In this document: positions 20,741 through 33,035 of the stretch, piece by piece
How positions within the stretch are numbered: position 1 is the first letter of the stretch
Layout of the letters: every line of letters starts with the position of its first letter
DNA from: Hydractinia symbiolongicarpus
Lineage: Eukaryota > Cnidaria > Hydrozoa > Anthoathecata > Hydractiniidae
Direction of reading: 5' to 3'
DNA length: 64,000 nt
Assembly (NCBI RefSeq): GCF_029227915.1
Contig: NC_079877.1
Location: 434,001-498,000 of the forward strand
Notes under the pieces: model-generated
Database searches by the model: none
What the model saw: the letters and a program-made list of their open reading frames with translations, nothing else
Told to the model about the DNA's origin: nothing
Program-made: the position numbers and the translations under genes

Positions 20741-22760
20741 CACCACCAAAACGCATGAGACTTGTAGTTTTCAAAAATGTTTTCATTTTTGATGAGACCC
20801 TGAATAAAAGAAGTTTAATCGCTGGCAAACAAAATCCCGCGAATTCCCGTAAATCCCGGACTCGGCCCGTATAGTCAAAAGTATTCAAAGAAAGTATCCA
20901 GGGAGTAAGCTCATTTCCCGAGCGATTTTTTAAATTATTTTTTCACCACTAAAACGCATGAGACTTGTAGTTTTCAAAAATGTTTTCATTTTTGATGAGA
21001 CGCTGAATAAAAGAAGTTTAATCGCTGGCAAACGAAAACCCGCGATTTCCCGTAAATCCCGGTCTTGGCCCGTATAGCCAAAAGTATACAAAGAAAGTAT
21101 CCAGGGAGTAAACTCATTTCCCGAACGATTTTTTAAATTATTTTTTCACCACTAAAACGCATGAGACTTGTAGTTTTCAAAAATGTTTTCATTTTTGATG
21201 AGACGCTGAATAAAAGAAGTTTAATCGCCGGCAAACGAAAACCCACGATTTCCAGTAAATCCCGGACTCGGCCCGTATAGCCAAAAGTATACAAAGAAAG
21301 TACCCAGGGAGTAAACTCATTTCCCGAACGATTTTTTAAATTATTTTTTCACCACTAAACGCATGAGACTTGTAGTTTTTAAAAATGTTTTCATTTTTGA
21401 TGAGACGCTGAATAAAAAAAGTTTAATCGCCGGCAAACGAAAACCCGCGATTTCCCGTAAATCCCGGACTCGGCCCGTATAGTCGAATGTATACAAAGAA
21501 AGTACCCTGCGAGTAAACTCATTTCCAGAACGATTTTTTAAATTATCTTTTCACCACTAAAACGCATGAGACTTGTAGTTTTCAAAAATGTTTTCATTTT
21601 CGATAAGACGCTGAATAAAAGAAGTTTAATCGCTGGCAAACGAAAACCCGCGAATTCCCGTTAATCCGGGTCTCGGCCCATATAGCCAAATGTATACAAA
21701 GAAAGTATCCAGGGAGTAAACTCATTTCCCAAACGATTTTTTAAATTATTTTTTCACCACTAAAACGCATGAGACTTGTAGTTTTCAAAAATGTTTTTAT
21801 TTTTGATGAGACGCTATATAAAAGAAGTTTAATCGCCGGCAGACGAAAACCCGCGAATTCCCGTAAATCCCGGACTTGGCCCGTATAGTCAAAAGTATAC
21901 AAAGAAAATACCCACGGAGTAAACTCATTTCCCGAACGATTTTTTAAATTATTTTTTCACCACTAAAACGTATGAGACTTGTAGTTTTCAAAAATGTTTT
22001 CATTTTTGATGAGACGCTGAATAAAAGAAGTTTAATCGCCGGCAAAAGAAAACCCGCAATTTCCCGTAAATCCTGAACTCGGCCCGTATAGTCGAAAGTA
22101 TACAAATAAAGTACCCTGCGAGTAAACTCATTTCCCGAACGATTTTTTAAATTATTTTATCACAACTAAAACACATGAGACTTTTAGTTTTCAAAATTGT
22201 TTTCATTTTTGATGAGACGCTGAATAAAAGAAGTTTAATCGCTGGCAAACGAAAACCCGCGAATAGCCGTAAATCCCGGACTCGGCCCGTATAGCCAAAA
22301 GTATACAAAGAAAGTATCCAGGGAGTAAACTCATTCCCCGAGCGATTTTTTAAATTATTTTTTCACTACTAAAACGCATAAGACTTGTAGTTTTCAAAAA
22401 TGTTTTCATTTTTGTTGAGACGCTGAATAAAAAAAGTTTAATCGCCGGCAGACGAAAACCCGCGAATTCCCGTAAATCCCGGACTTGGCCTGTATAGTCA
22501 AAAGTATACAAAGAAAATACCCACGGAGTAAACTCATTTCCCGAACGATTTTTTAAATTATTTTTTCACCACTAAAACGTATGAGACTTGTAGTTTTCAA
22601 AAATGTTTTCATTTTTGATGAGACGCTGAATAAAAGAAGTTTAATCGCCGGCAAAAGAAAACCCGCGACTTCCCGTAAATCCCGGACTCGGCCCGTATAG
22701 TCGAAAGTATACAAATAAAGTACCCTGCGAGTAAACTCATTTCCCGAACGATTTTTTAAA
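20741..22760. repeat. Mixed 203-bp monomers
   Basis: About ten units linking two HOR blocks, with GCTGGC, GTATCCAGG and GCAGACG forms. A TATATAAAAG variant is at 21815-21824. Some units (GAATAGCCG near 22262, AAACACATGAGACTTTTAG near 22168) resemble those inside the following HOR. Confidence 0.85.
21815..21824 (+). other. TATATAAAAG variant of the monomer (TATA-box-like), first of four
   Basis: Most units read GCTGAATAAAAG here; this one reads GCTATATAAAAG, which fits a eukaryotic TATA-box consensus. Identical variants are at 28507-28516, 31349-31358 and 32567-32576. Spread by monomer copying explains the recurrence. Nothing downstream looks like a gene, so promoter function is not supported; a role in satellite transcription is only a possibility. 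Confidence 0.2.
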
Positions 22761-25700
22761 TTATTTTATCACCACTAAAACGCATGAGACTTGTAGTTTT
22801 TAAAATTGTTTTCATTTTTGATGAGACGCTGAATAAAAGAAGTTTAATCGCTGGCAAACGAAAACCCGCGAATACCCGTAAATCCCGGACTCGGCCCGTA
22901 TAGCCTAAAGTATACAAGAAAGTATCCAGGGAGTAAACTCATTCCCCGAGCGATTTTTTAAATTACTTTTTCACCACTAAAACGCATAAGACTTGTAGTT
23001 TTCAAAAATGTTTTCATTTTTGATGAGACGCTGAATAAAAGAAGTTTAATCGCTGGCAAACGAAAACCCGCGAATTCCCGTAAATCCCGGGCTTGGCCCG
23101 TATAGCCAAAAGTGTAAAAAGAAAGTATCCAGGGAGTAAACTCATTTCCCGAGCGATTTTTTAAATTATCTTTTCACCACTAAAATGCATGAGACTTGTA
23201 GTTTACAAAAATGTTTTCATTTTTGATGAGACGCTGAATAAAAGAAGTTTAATCGCCGGCAAACGAAAACCCGCGATTTCCCGTAAATCCCGGGCTTGGC
23301 CCGTATAGTCGAATATATACAAAGAAAGTACCCAGGGAGTAAACTCATTTCCCGAACGATTTTTTAAATTATTTTTTCACCACTAAAACGCATGAGACTT
23401 GTAGTTTTCAAAAATGTTTTCATTTTTGATGAGACGCTGAATAAAAGATGTTTAATCGCCGGCAAACGAAAACCCGCGATTTCCCGTAAATCCCGAGCTT
23501 GGCCCGTATAGTGGAATGTACACAAAGAAAGTACCCTGTGAGTAAACTCATTTCCCGCACGATTTTTAAATTATTTTTTCACCACCAAAACGCATGAGAC
23601 TTTTAGTTTTCAAAATTGTTTTCATTTTTGATGAGACGCTGAATAAAAGAAGTTTAATCGCTGGCAAACGAAAACCCGCGAATAGCCGTAAATCCCGGAC
23701 TCGGCCCGTATAGCCAAAAGTATACAAAGAAAGTATCCAGGGAGTAAACTCATTCCCCGAGCGATTTTTTAAATTATTTTTTCACTACTAAAACGCATAA
23801 GACTTGTAGTTTTCAAAAATGTTTTCATTTTTGTTGAGACGCTGAATAAAAAACGTTTAATCGCCGGCAGACGAAAACCCGCGAATTCCCGTAAATCCCG
23901 GACTTGGCCTGTATAGTCAAAAGTATACAAAGAAAATACCCACGGAGTAAACTCATTTCCCGAACGATTTTTTAAATTTTTTTTTCACCACTAAAACGTA
24001 TGAGACTTGTAGTTTTCAAAAATGTTTTCATTTTTGATGAGACGCTGAATAAAAGAAGTTTAATCGCCGGCAAAAGAAAACCCGCGACTTCCCGTAAATC
24101 CCGGACTCGGCCCGTATAGTCGAAAGTGTACAAATAAAGTACCCTGCGAGTAAACTCATTTCCCGAACGATTTTTTAAATTATTTTATCACCACTAAAAC
24201 GCATGAGACTTGTAGTTTTCAAAATTGTTTTCATTTTTGATGAGACGCTGAATAAAAGAAGTTTAATCGCTGGCAAACGAAAACCCGCGAATACCCGTAA
24301 ATCCCGGACTCGGCCCGTATAGCCTAAAGTATACAAAGAAAGTATCCAGGGAGTAAACTCATTCCCCGAGCGATTTTTTAAATTACTTTTTCACCACTAA
24401 AACGCATAAGACTTGTAGTTTTCAAAAATGTTTTCATTTTTGATGAGACGCTGAATAAAAGAAGTTTAATCGCTGGCAAACGAAAACCCGCGAATTCCCG
24501 TAAATCCTGGGCTTGGCCCGTATAGCCAAAAGTGTACAAAGAAAGTATCCAGGGAGTAAACTCATTTCCCGAGCGATTTTTTAAATTATCTTTTCACCAC
24601 TAAAATGCATGAGACTTGTAGTTTACAAAAATGTTTTCATTTTTGATGAGACGCTGAATAAAAGAAGTTTAATCGCCGGCAAACGAAAACCCGCGATTTC
24701 CCGTAAATCCCGGGCTTGGCCCGTATAGTCGAATATATACAAAGAAAGTACCCAGGGAGTAAACTCATTTCCCGAACGATTTTTTAAATTATTTTTTCAC
24801 CACTAAAACGCATGAGACTTGTAGTTTTCAAAAATGTTTTCATTTTTGATGAGACGCTGAATAAAAGATGTTTAATCGCCGGCAAACGAAAACCCGCGAT
24901 TTCCCGTAAATCCCGAGCTTGGCCCGTATAGTGGAATGTACACAAAGAAAGTACCCTGTGAGTAAACTCATTTCCCGCACGATTTTTAAATTATTTTTTC
25001 ACCACCAAAACGCATGAGACTTGTAGTTTTCAAAAATGTTTTCATTTTTGATGAGACCCTGAATAAAAGAAGTTTAATCGCTGGCAAACAAAATCCCGCG
25101 AATTCCCGTAAATCCCGGACTCGGCCCGTATAGTCAAAAGTATTCAAAGAAAGTATCCAGGAAGTAAGCTCATTTCCCGAGCGATTTTTTAAATTATTTT
25201 TTCACCACTAAAACGCATGAGACTTGTAGTTTTCAAAAATAATTTCATTTTTGATGAGACGCTGAATAAAAGAAGTTTAATCGCCGGCAAACGAAAACCC
25301 GCGATTTCCCGTAAATCCCGGGCTTGGCCCGTATAGTCGAATGTACACAAAGAAAGTACCCTGTGAGTAAACTCATTTCCCGCACGATTTTTTAAATTAT
25401 TTTATCACCACTAAAACGCATGAGACTTGTAGTTTTCAAAATTGTTTTCATTTTTGATGAGACGCTGAATAAAAGAAGTTTAATCGCTGGCAAACGAAAA
25501 CCCGCGAATACCCGTAAATCCCGGACTCGGCCCGTATAGCCTAAAGTATACAAAGAAAGTATCCAGGGAGTAAACTCATTCCCCGAGCGATTTTTTAAAT
25601 TACTTTTTCACCACTAAAACGCATAAGACTTGTAGTTTTCAAAAATGTTTTCATTTTTGATGAGACGCTGAATAAAAGAAGTTTAATCGCTGGCAAACGA

Positions 25701-28080
25701 AAACCCGCGAATTCCCGTAAATCCTGGGCTTGGCCCGTATAGCCAAAAGTGTACAAAGAAAGTATCCAGGGAGTAAACTCATTTCCCGAGCGATTTTTTA
25801 AATTATCTTTTCACCACTAAAATGCATGAGACTTGTAGTTTACAAAAATGTTTTCATTTTTGATGAGACGCTGAATAAAAGAAGTTTAATCGCCGGCAAA
25901 CGAAAACCCGCGATTTCCCGTAAATCCCGGGCTTGGCCCGTATAGTCGAATATATACAAAGAAAGTACCCAGGGAGTAAACTCATTTCCCGAACGATTTT
26001 TTAAATTATTTTTTCACCACTAAAACGCATGAGACTTGTAGTTTTCAAAAATGTTTTCATTTTTGATGAGACGCTGAATAAAAGATGTTTAATCGCCGGC
26101 AAACGAAAACCCGCGATTTCCCGTAAATCCCGAGCTTGGCCCGTATAGTGGAATGTACACAAAGAAAGTACCCTGTGAGTAAACTCATTTCCCGCACGAT
26201 TTTTAAATTATTTTTTCACCACCAAAACGCATGAGACTTGTAGTTTTCAAAAATGTTTTCATTTTTGATGAGACCCTGAATAAAAGAAGTTTAATCGCTG
26301 GCAAACAAAATCCCGCGAATTCCCGTAAATCCCGGACTCGGCCCGTATAGTCAAAAGTATTCAAAGAAAGTATCCAGGAAGTAAGCTCATTTCCCGAGCG
26401 ATTTTTTAAATTATTTTTTCACCACTAAAACGCATGAGACTTGTAGTTTTCAAAAATAATTTCATTTTTGATGAGACGCTGAATAAAAGAAGTTTAATCG
26501 CCGGCAAACGAAAACCCGCGATTTCCCGTAAATCCCGGGCTTGGCCCGTATAGTCGAATGTACACAAAGAAAGTACCCTGTGAGTAAACTCATTTCCCGC
26601 ACGATTTTTAAATTATTTTTTCACCACCAAAACGCATGAGACTTGTAGTTTTCAAAAATGTTTTCATTTTTGATGAGACGCTGAATAAAAGAAGTTTAAT
26701 CGCCGGCAAAAGAAAACCCGCGACTTCCCGTAAATCCCGGACTCGGCCCGTATAGTCGAAAGTATACAAATAAAGTACCCTGCGAGTAAACTCATTTCCC
26801 GAACGATTTTTTAAATTATTTTATCACCACTAAAACGCATGAGACTTGTAGTTTTCAAAATTGTTTTCATTTTTGATGAGACGCTGAATAAAAGAAGTTT
26901 AATCGCTGGCAAACGAAAACCCGCGAATACCCGTAAATCCCGGACTCGGCCCGTATAGCCTAAAGTATACAAAGAAAGTATCCAGGGAGTAAACTCATTC
27001 CCCGAGCGATTTTTTAAATTACTTTTTCACCACTAAAACGCATAAGACTTGTAGTTTTCAAAAATGTTTTCATTTTTGATGAGACGCTGAATAAAAGAAG
27101 TTTAATCGCTGGCAAACGAAAACCCGCGAATTCCCGTAAATCCTGGGCTTGGCCCGTATAGCCAAAAGTGTACAAAGAAAGTATCCAGGGAGTAAACTCA
27201 TTTCCCGAGCGATTTTTTAAATTATCTTTTCACCACTAAAATGCATGAGACTTGTAGTTTACAAAAATGTTTTCATTTTTGATGAGACGCTGAATAAAAG
27301 AAGTTTAATCGCCGGCAAACGAAAACCCGCGATTTCCCGTAAATCCCGGGCTTGGCCCGTATAGTCGAATATATACAAAGAAAGTACCCAGGGAGTAAAC
27401 TCATTTCCCGAACGATTTTTTAAATTATTTTTTCACCACTAAAACGCATGAGACTTGTAGTTTTCAAAAATGTTTTCATTTTTGATGAGACGCTGAATAA
27501 AAGATGTTTAATCGCCGGCAAACGAAAACCCGCGATTTCCCGTAAATCCCGAGCTTGGCCCGTATAGTGGAATGTACACAAAGAAAGTACCCTGTGAGTA
27601 AACTCATTTCCCGCACGATTTTTAAATTATTTTTTCACCACCAAAACGCATGAGACTTGTAGTTTTCAAAAATGTTTTCATTTTTGATGAGACCCTGAAT
27701 AAAAGAAGTTTAATCGCTGGCAAACAAAATCCCGCGAATTCCCGTAAATCCCGGACTCGGCCCGTATAGTCAAAAGTATTCAAAGAAAGTATCCAGGAAG
27801 TAAGCTCATTTCCCGAGCGATTTTTTAAATTATTTTTTCACCACTAAAACGCATGAGACTTGTAGTTTTCAAAAATAATTTCATTTTTGATGAGACGCTG
27901 AATAAAAGAAGTTTAATCGCCGGCAAACGAAAACCCGCGATTTCCCGTAAATCCCGGGCTTGGCCCGTATAGTCGAATGTACACAAAGAAAGTACCCTGT
28001 GAGTAAACTCATTTCCCGCACGATTTTTAAATTATTTTTTCACCACCAAAACGCATGAGACTTGTAGTTTTCAAAAATGT
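22761..28080. repeat. Higher-order repeat alternating between seven and six monomers, about four copies
   Basis: The marker TAGCCTAAAG occurs at 22901, 24320, 25537 and 26956, giving periods of 1419, 1217 and 1419 bp (7, 6 and 7 monomers less 1-2 bp). AAAAATAATTTC marks the last three copies at 25235, 26452 and 27871, spaced 1217 and 1419. Other markers are AAAATGCATGAG, TTTACAAAAATG, GTGGAATGTACAC and AAAATCCCGCG. The six- and seven-monomer forms differ by one unit, as expected from unequal exchange in register. Confidence 0.88.
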
Positions 28081-30599
28081 TTTCATTTTTAATGAGACGC
28101 TGAATAAAAGAAGTTTAATCGCTGGCAAACGAAAACCCGTGAATTCGCGTAAATCCCGGACTCGGCCCGTATAGCAAAAAGTATACAAAGAAAGTATCCA
28201 GGGAGTAAACTCATTTCCCGAACGATTTTTTAAATTATTTTTTCACCACTAAAGCGTATGAGACTTTTAGTTTTCAAAAATGTTTTCATTTTTGATGAGA
28301 CGCTGAATAAAAAAAGTTTAATCGCCGGCAAACGAAAACCCGCGATTTCCCGTAAATCCCGGACTCCGCCCGTATAGTCGAATGTATACAAAGAAAGTAC
28401 CCTGCGAGTAAACTCATTTCCAGAACGATTTTTTAAATTATCTTTTCACCACTAAAACGCATGAGACTTGTAGTTTTCAAAAATGTTTTTATTTTTGATG
28501 AGACGCTATATAAAAGAAGTTTAATCGCCGGCAGACGAAAACCCGCGAATTCCCGTAAATCCCGGACTTGGCCCGTATAGTCAAAAGTATACAAAGAAAA
28601 TACCCACGGAGTAAACTCATTTCCCGAACGATTTTTTAAATTATTTTTTCACCACTAAAACGTATGAGACTTGTAGTTTTCAAAAATGTTTTCATTTTTG
28701 ATGAGACGCTGAATAAAAGAAGTTTAATCGCCGGCAAAAGAAAACCCGCGAATTCCCGTAAATCCTGGACTCGGCCCGTATAGTCGAAAGTATACAAATA
28801 AAGTACCCTGCGAGTAAACTCATTTCCCGAACGATTTTTTAAATTATTTTATCACCACTAAAACGCATGAGACTTTTAGTTTTCAAAATTGTTTTCATTT
28901 TTGATGAGACGCTGAATAAAAGAAGTTTAATCGCTGGCAAACGAAAACCCGCGAATACCCGTAAATCCCGGACTCGGCCCGTACAGCCAAAAGTATACAA
29001 AGAAAGTATCCAGGGAGTAAACTCATTCCCCGAGCGATTTTTTAAATTATTTTTTCACCACTAAAACGCATAAGACTTGTAGTTTTCAAAAATGTTTTCA
29101 TTTTTGTTGAGACGCTGAATAAAAGAAGTTTAATCGCCGGCAGACGAAAACCCGCGAATTCCCGTAAATCCCGGACTTGGCCCGTATAGTCAAAAGTATA
29201 CAAAGAAAATACCCAGGGAGTAAACTCATTTCCCGAACGATTTTTTAAATTATTTTTTCACCACTAAAACGTATCAGACTTGTAGTTTTCAAAAATGTTT
29301 TCATTTTTGATGAGACGCTGAATAAAAGAAGTTTAATCAACGGCAAAAGAAAACCCGCGATTTCCCGTAAATCCTGGACTCGGCCCGTATAGTCGAAAGT
29401 ATACAAATAAAGTACCCTGCGAGTAAACTAATTTCCCGAACGATTTTTTAAATTATTTTATCACCACTAAAACGCATGAGACTTGTAGTTTTCAAAATTG
29501 TTTTCATTTTTGATGAGACGCTGAATAAAAGAAGTTTAATCGCTGGCAAACGAAAACCCGCGAATACCCGTAAATCCCGGACTCGGCCCGTATAGCCAAA
29601 AGTATACAAAGAAAGTATCCAGGGAGTAAACTCATTCCCCGAGCGATTTTTTAAATTACTTTTTCACCACTAAAACGCATAAGACTTGTAGTTTTCAAAA
29701 ATGTTTTCATTTTTGTTGAGACGCTGAATAAAAGAAGTTTAATCGCCGGCAAACGAAAACCAGCGATTTCCCGTAATTCCCGAGCTAGGCCCGTATAGTC
29801 GAATGTATACAAAGAAAGTACCCAAGGAGTAAACTCATTTCCCGAACGATTTTTTAACTTATTTTTTCACCACTAAAACGCGTGAGACTTGTAGTTTTCA
29901 AAAATGTTTTCATTTTTGATGAGACGCTGAATAAAAAAAGTTTAATCGCCGGCAAACGAAAACCCGCGATTTCCCGTAAATCCCGGACTCGGCCCGTATA
30001 GTCGAAAGTATACAAAGAAAGTACCCTGCGAGTAAACTCATTTCCAAAACGATTTTTTAAATTATCTCTTTACCACTAAAACGCATGAGACTTTTAGTTT
30101 TCAAAAATGCTTTCATTTTTGATGAGACGCTGAATAAAAGAAGTTTAATCGCCGAAAAACGAAAACCTGCGATTTCCCGTAAATCACGGGCTTGGCCCGG
30201 ATAGTCAAATATATACAAAGAAAGTACCCTGTGAGTAAACTCATTTCCAGAACGATTTTTTAAATTATCTTTTCACCACTAAAACGGATGAGACTCGTAG
30301 TTTTCAAAAATGTTTTCATTTTTGCTGAGACGCAGAATAAAAGAAGTTTAATCGCTGGCAAACGAAAACCCGCCATTTCCCGTAAATCCCGGACTCGGCC
30401 CGTATAGTCAAAAGTATACAAAGAAACTAACCAGGGAGTAAACTCATTTCCCGAACGATTTTTTAAATTATTTTTTCACCACTAAAACGCATAAGACTTG
30501 TAGTTTTCAAAAATGTTTTCATTTTTGATGAGACGCTGAATAAAAGACGTTTAATCGCCGGCAAACGAAAACCAGCGATTTCCCGTAAATCCCAGGCTC
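28081..30599. repeat. Mixed 203-bp monomers
   Basis: About twelve units. A TATATAAAAG variant is at 28507-28516. The unit with TCCCGTAATTCCCGAGCTAGG first appears near 29770 and later becomes common. Part of this stretch (about 28.4-29.8 kb) resembles 31.3-31.8 and 33.0-33.7 kb, with GAATACCCG and GTTGAGACG markers. No foreign sequence was seen. Confidence 0.85.
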
Positions 30600-31817
30600 G
30601 GCCCGTATAGTCAAAAGTATACAAAGAAAGTACTCAGGGAGTAAACTCATTTCCAGAACGATTTTTTAAATTATCTTTTCAACACTAAAACGCATGAGAC
30701 TTGTAGTTTTCAAAAATGTTTTCATTTTTGATGAGACGCTGAATAAAAAAAGTTTAATCTGCGGCAAACTAAAACCCGCGATTTCCCGTAAATCCTGGAC
30801 TCGGCCCGTATAGTCGAAAGTATACAAAGAAAGTACACTGCGAGTAAACTCATTTCCAGAACGATTTTTTAAATTCTATTTTCACCACTAAAACGCATGA
30901 GACCTGTAGTTTTCAAAAATGCTTTCATTTTTGATGAGACGCTGAATAAAAGAAGTTTAATCGCCGGCAAACGAAAACCCTCGAATTCCCGTAAATCCCG
31001 GACTCGGCCCGTATAGCCAAAAGTACACAAAGAAAGTATCCAGGAAGTAAACTCATTTCCCGAACGATTTTTTAAATTATTTTTTCACCACTAAAACGCA
31101 TGAGACTTGTTGTTTTCAAAAATGTTTTCATTTTTGATGAGACGCTGAATAAAAGAAGTTTAATCGCCGGCAAACGAAAACCCGCGATTTCCAGTAAATC
31201 CCGGACTCGGCCCGTATAGCCAAAAGTATACAAAGAAAGTACCCTGCGAGTAAACTCATTTCCAGAACGATTTTTTAAATTATCTTTTCACCACTAAAAC
31301 GCATGAGACTTGTAGTTTTTAAAAATGTTTTTATTTTTGATGAGACGCTATATAAAAGAAGTTTAATCGCCGGCAGACGAAAACCCGCGAATTCCCGTAA
31401 ATCCCGGACTTGGCCCGTATAGTGAAAAGTATACAAAGAAAATACCCACGGAGTAAACTCATTTCCCGAACGATTTTTTAAATTATTTTTTCACCACTAA
31501 AACGTATGAGACTTGTAGTTTTCAAAAATGTTTTCATTTTTGATGAGACGCTGAATAAAAGAAGTTTAATCGCCGGCAAAAGAAAACCCGCGATTTCCCG
31601 TAAATCCTGGACTCGGCCCGTATAGTCGAAAGTATACAAATAAAGTACCCTGCGAGTAAACTCATTTCCAGAACGATTTTTTAAATTATTTTATCACCAC
31701 TAAAACGCATGAGACTTTTAGTTTTCAAAATTGTTTTCATTTTTGATGAGACGCTGAATAAAAGAAGTTTAATCGCTGGCAAACGAAAACCCGCGAATAC
31801 CCGTAAATCCCGGACTC
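30600..31817. repeat. Higher-order repeat, 1218 bp (six monomers), copy 1
   Basis: Markers are TTTAATCTGCGGC (30753), ACACTGCGAG, AAATTCTATTTTC, GACTTGTTG and the TATATAAAAG variant (31349-31358). Each recurs exactly 1218 bp on. The two copies look almost identical by eye, so this is among the youngest duplications in the window. Confidence 0.9.
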
Positions 31818-33035
31818 GGCCCGTATAGTCAAAAGTATACAAAGAAAGTACTCAGGGAGTAAACTCATTTCCAGAACGATTTTTTAAATTATCTTTTCAA
31901 CACTAAAACGCATGAGACTTGTAGTTTTCAAAAATGTTTTCATTTTTGATGAGACGCTGAATAAAAAAAGTTTAATCTGCGGCAAACTAAAACCCGCGAT
32001 TTCCCGTAAATCCTGGACTCGGCCCGTATAGTCGAAAGTATACAAAGAAAGTACACTGCGAGTAAACTCATTTCCAGAACGATTTTTTAAATTCTATTTT
32101 CACCACTAAAACGCATGAGACCTGTAGTTTTCAAAAATGCTTTCATTTTTGATGAGACGCTGAATAAAAGAAGTTTAATCGCCGGCAAACGAAAACCCTC
32201 GAATTCCCGTAAATCCCGGACTCGGCCCGTATAGCCAAAAGTACACAAAGAAAGTATCCAGGAAGTAAACTCATTTCCCGAACGATTTTTTAAATTATTT
32301 TTTCACCACTAAAACGCATGAGACTTGTTGTTTTCAAAAATGTTTTCATTTTTGATGAGACGCTGAATAAAAGAAGTTTAATCGCCGGCAAACGAAAACC
32401 CGCGATTTCCAGTAAATCCCGGACTCGGCCCGTATAGCCAAAAGTATACAAAGAAAGTACCCTGCGAGTAAACTCATTTCCAGAACGATTTTTTAAATTA
32501 TCTTTTCACCACTAAAACGCATGAGACTTGTAGTTTTTAAAAATGTTTTTATTTTTGATGAGACGCTATATAAAAGAAGTTTAATCGCCGGCAGACGAAA
32601 ACCCGCGAATTCCCGTAAATCCCGGACTTGGCCCGTATAGTGAAAAGTATACAAAGAAAATACCCACGGAGTAAACTCATTTCCCGAACGATTTTTTAAA
32701 TTATTTTTTCACCACTAAAACGTATGAGACTTGTAGTTTTCAAAAATGTTTTCATTTTTGATGAGACGCTGAATAAAAGAAGTTTAATCGCCGGCAAAAG
32801 AAAACCCGCGATTTCCCGTAAATCCTGGACTCGGCCCGTATAGTCGAAAGTATACAAATAAAGTACCCTGCGAGTAAACTCATTTCCAGAACGATTTTTT
32901 AAATTATTTTATCACCACTAAAACGCATGAGACTTTTAGTTTTCAAAATTGTTTTCATTTTTGATGAGACGCTGAATAAAAGAAGTTTAATCGCTGGCAA
33001 ACGAAAACCCGCGAATACCCGTAAATCCCGGACTC
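31818..33035. repeat. Higher-order repeat, 1218 bp (six monomers), copy 2
   Basis: TTTAATCTGCGGC is at 31971 and TATATAAAAG at 32567-32576, each 1218 bp after copy 1. The right end overlaps the start of the eighteen-monomer block that follows, which copied part of it. Confidence 0.9.
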
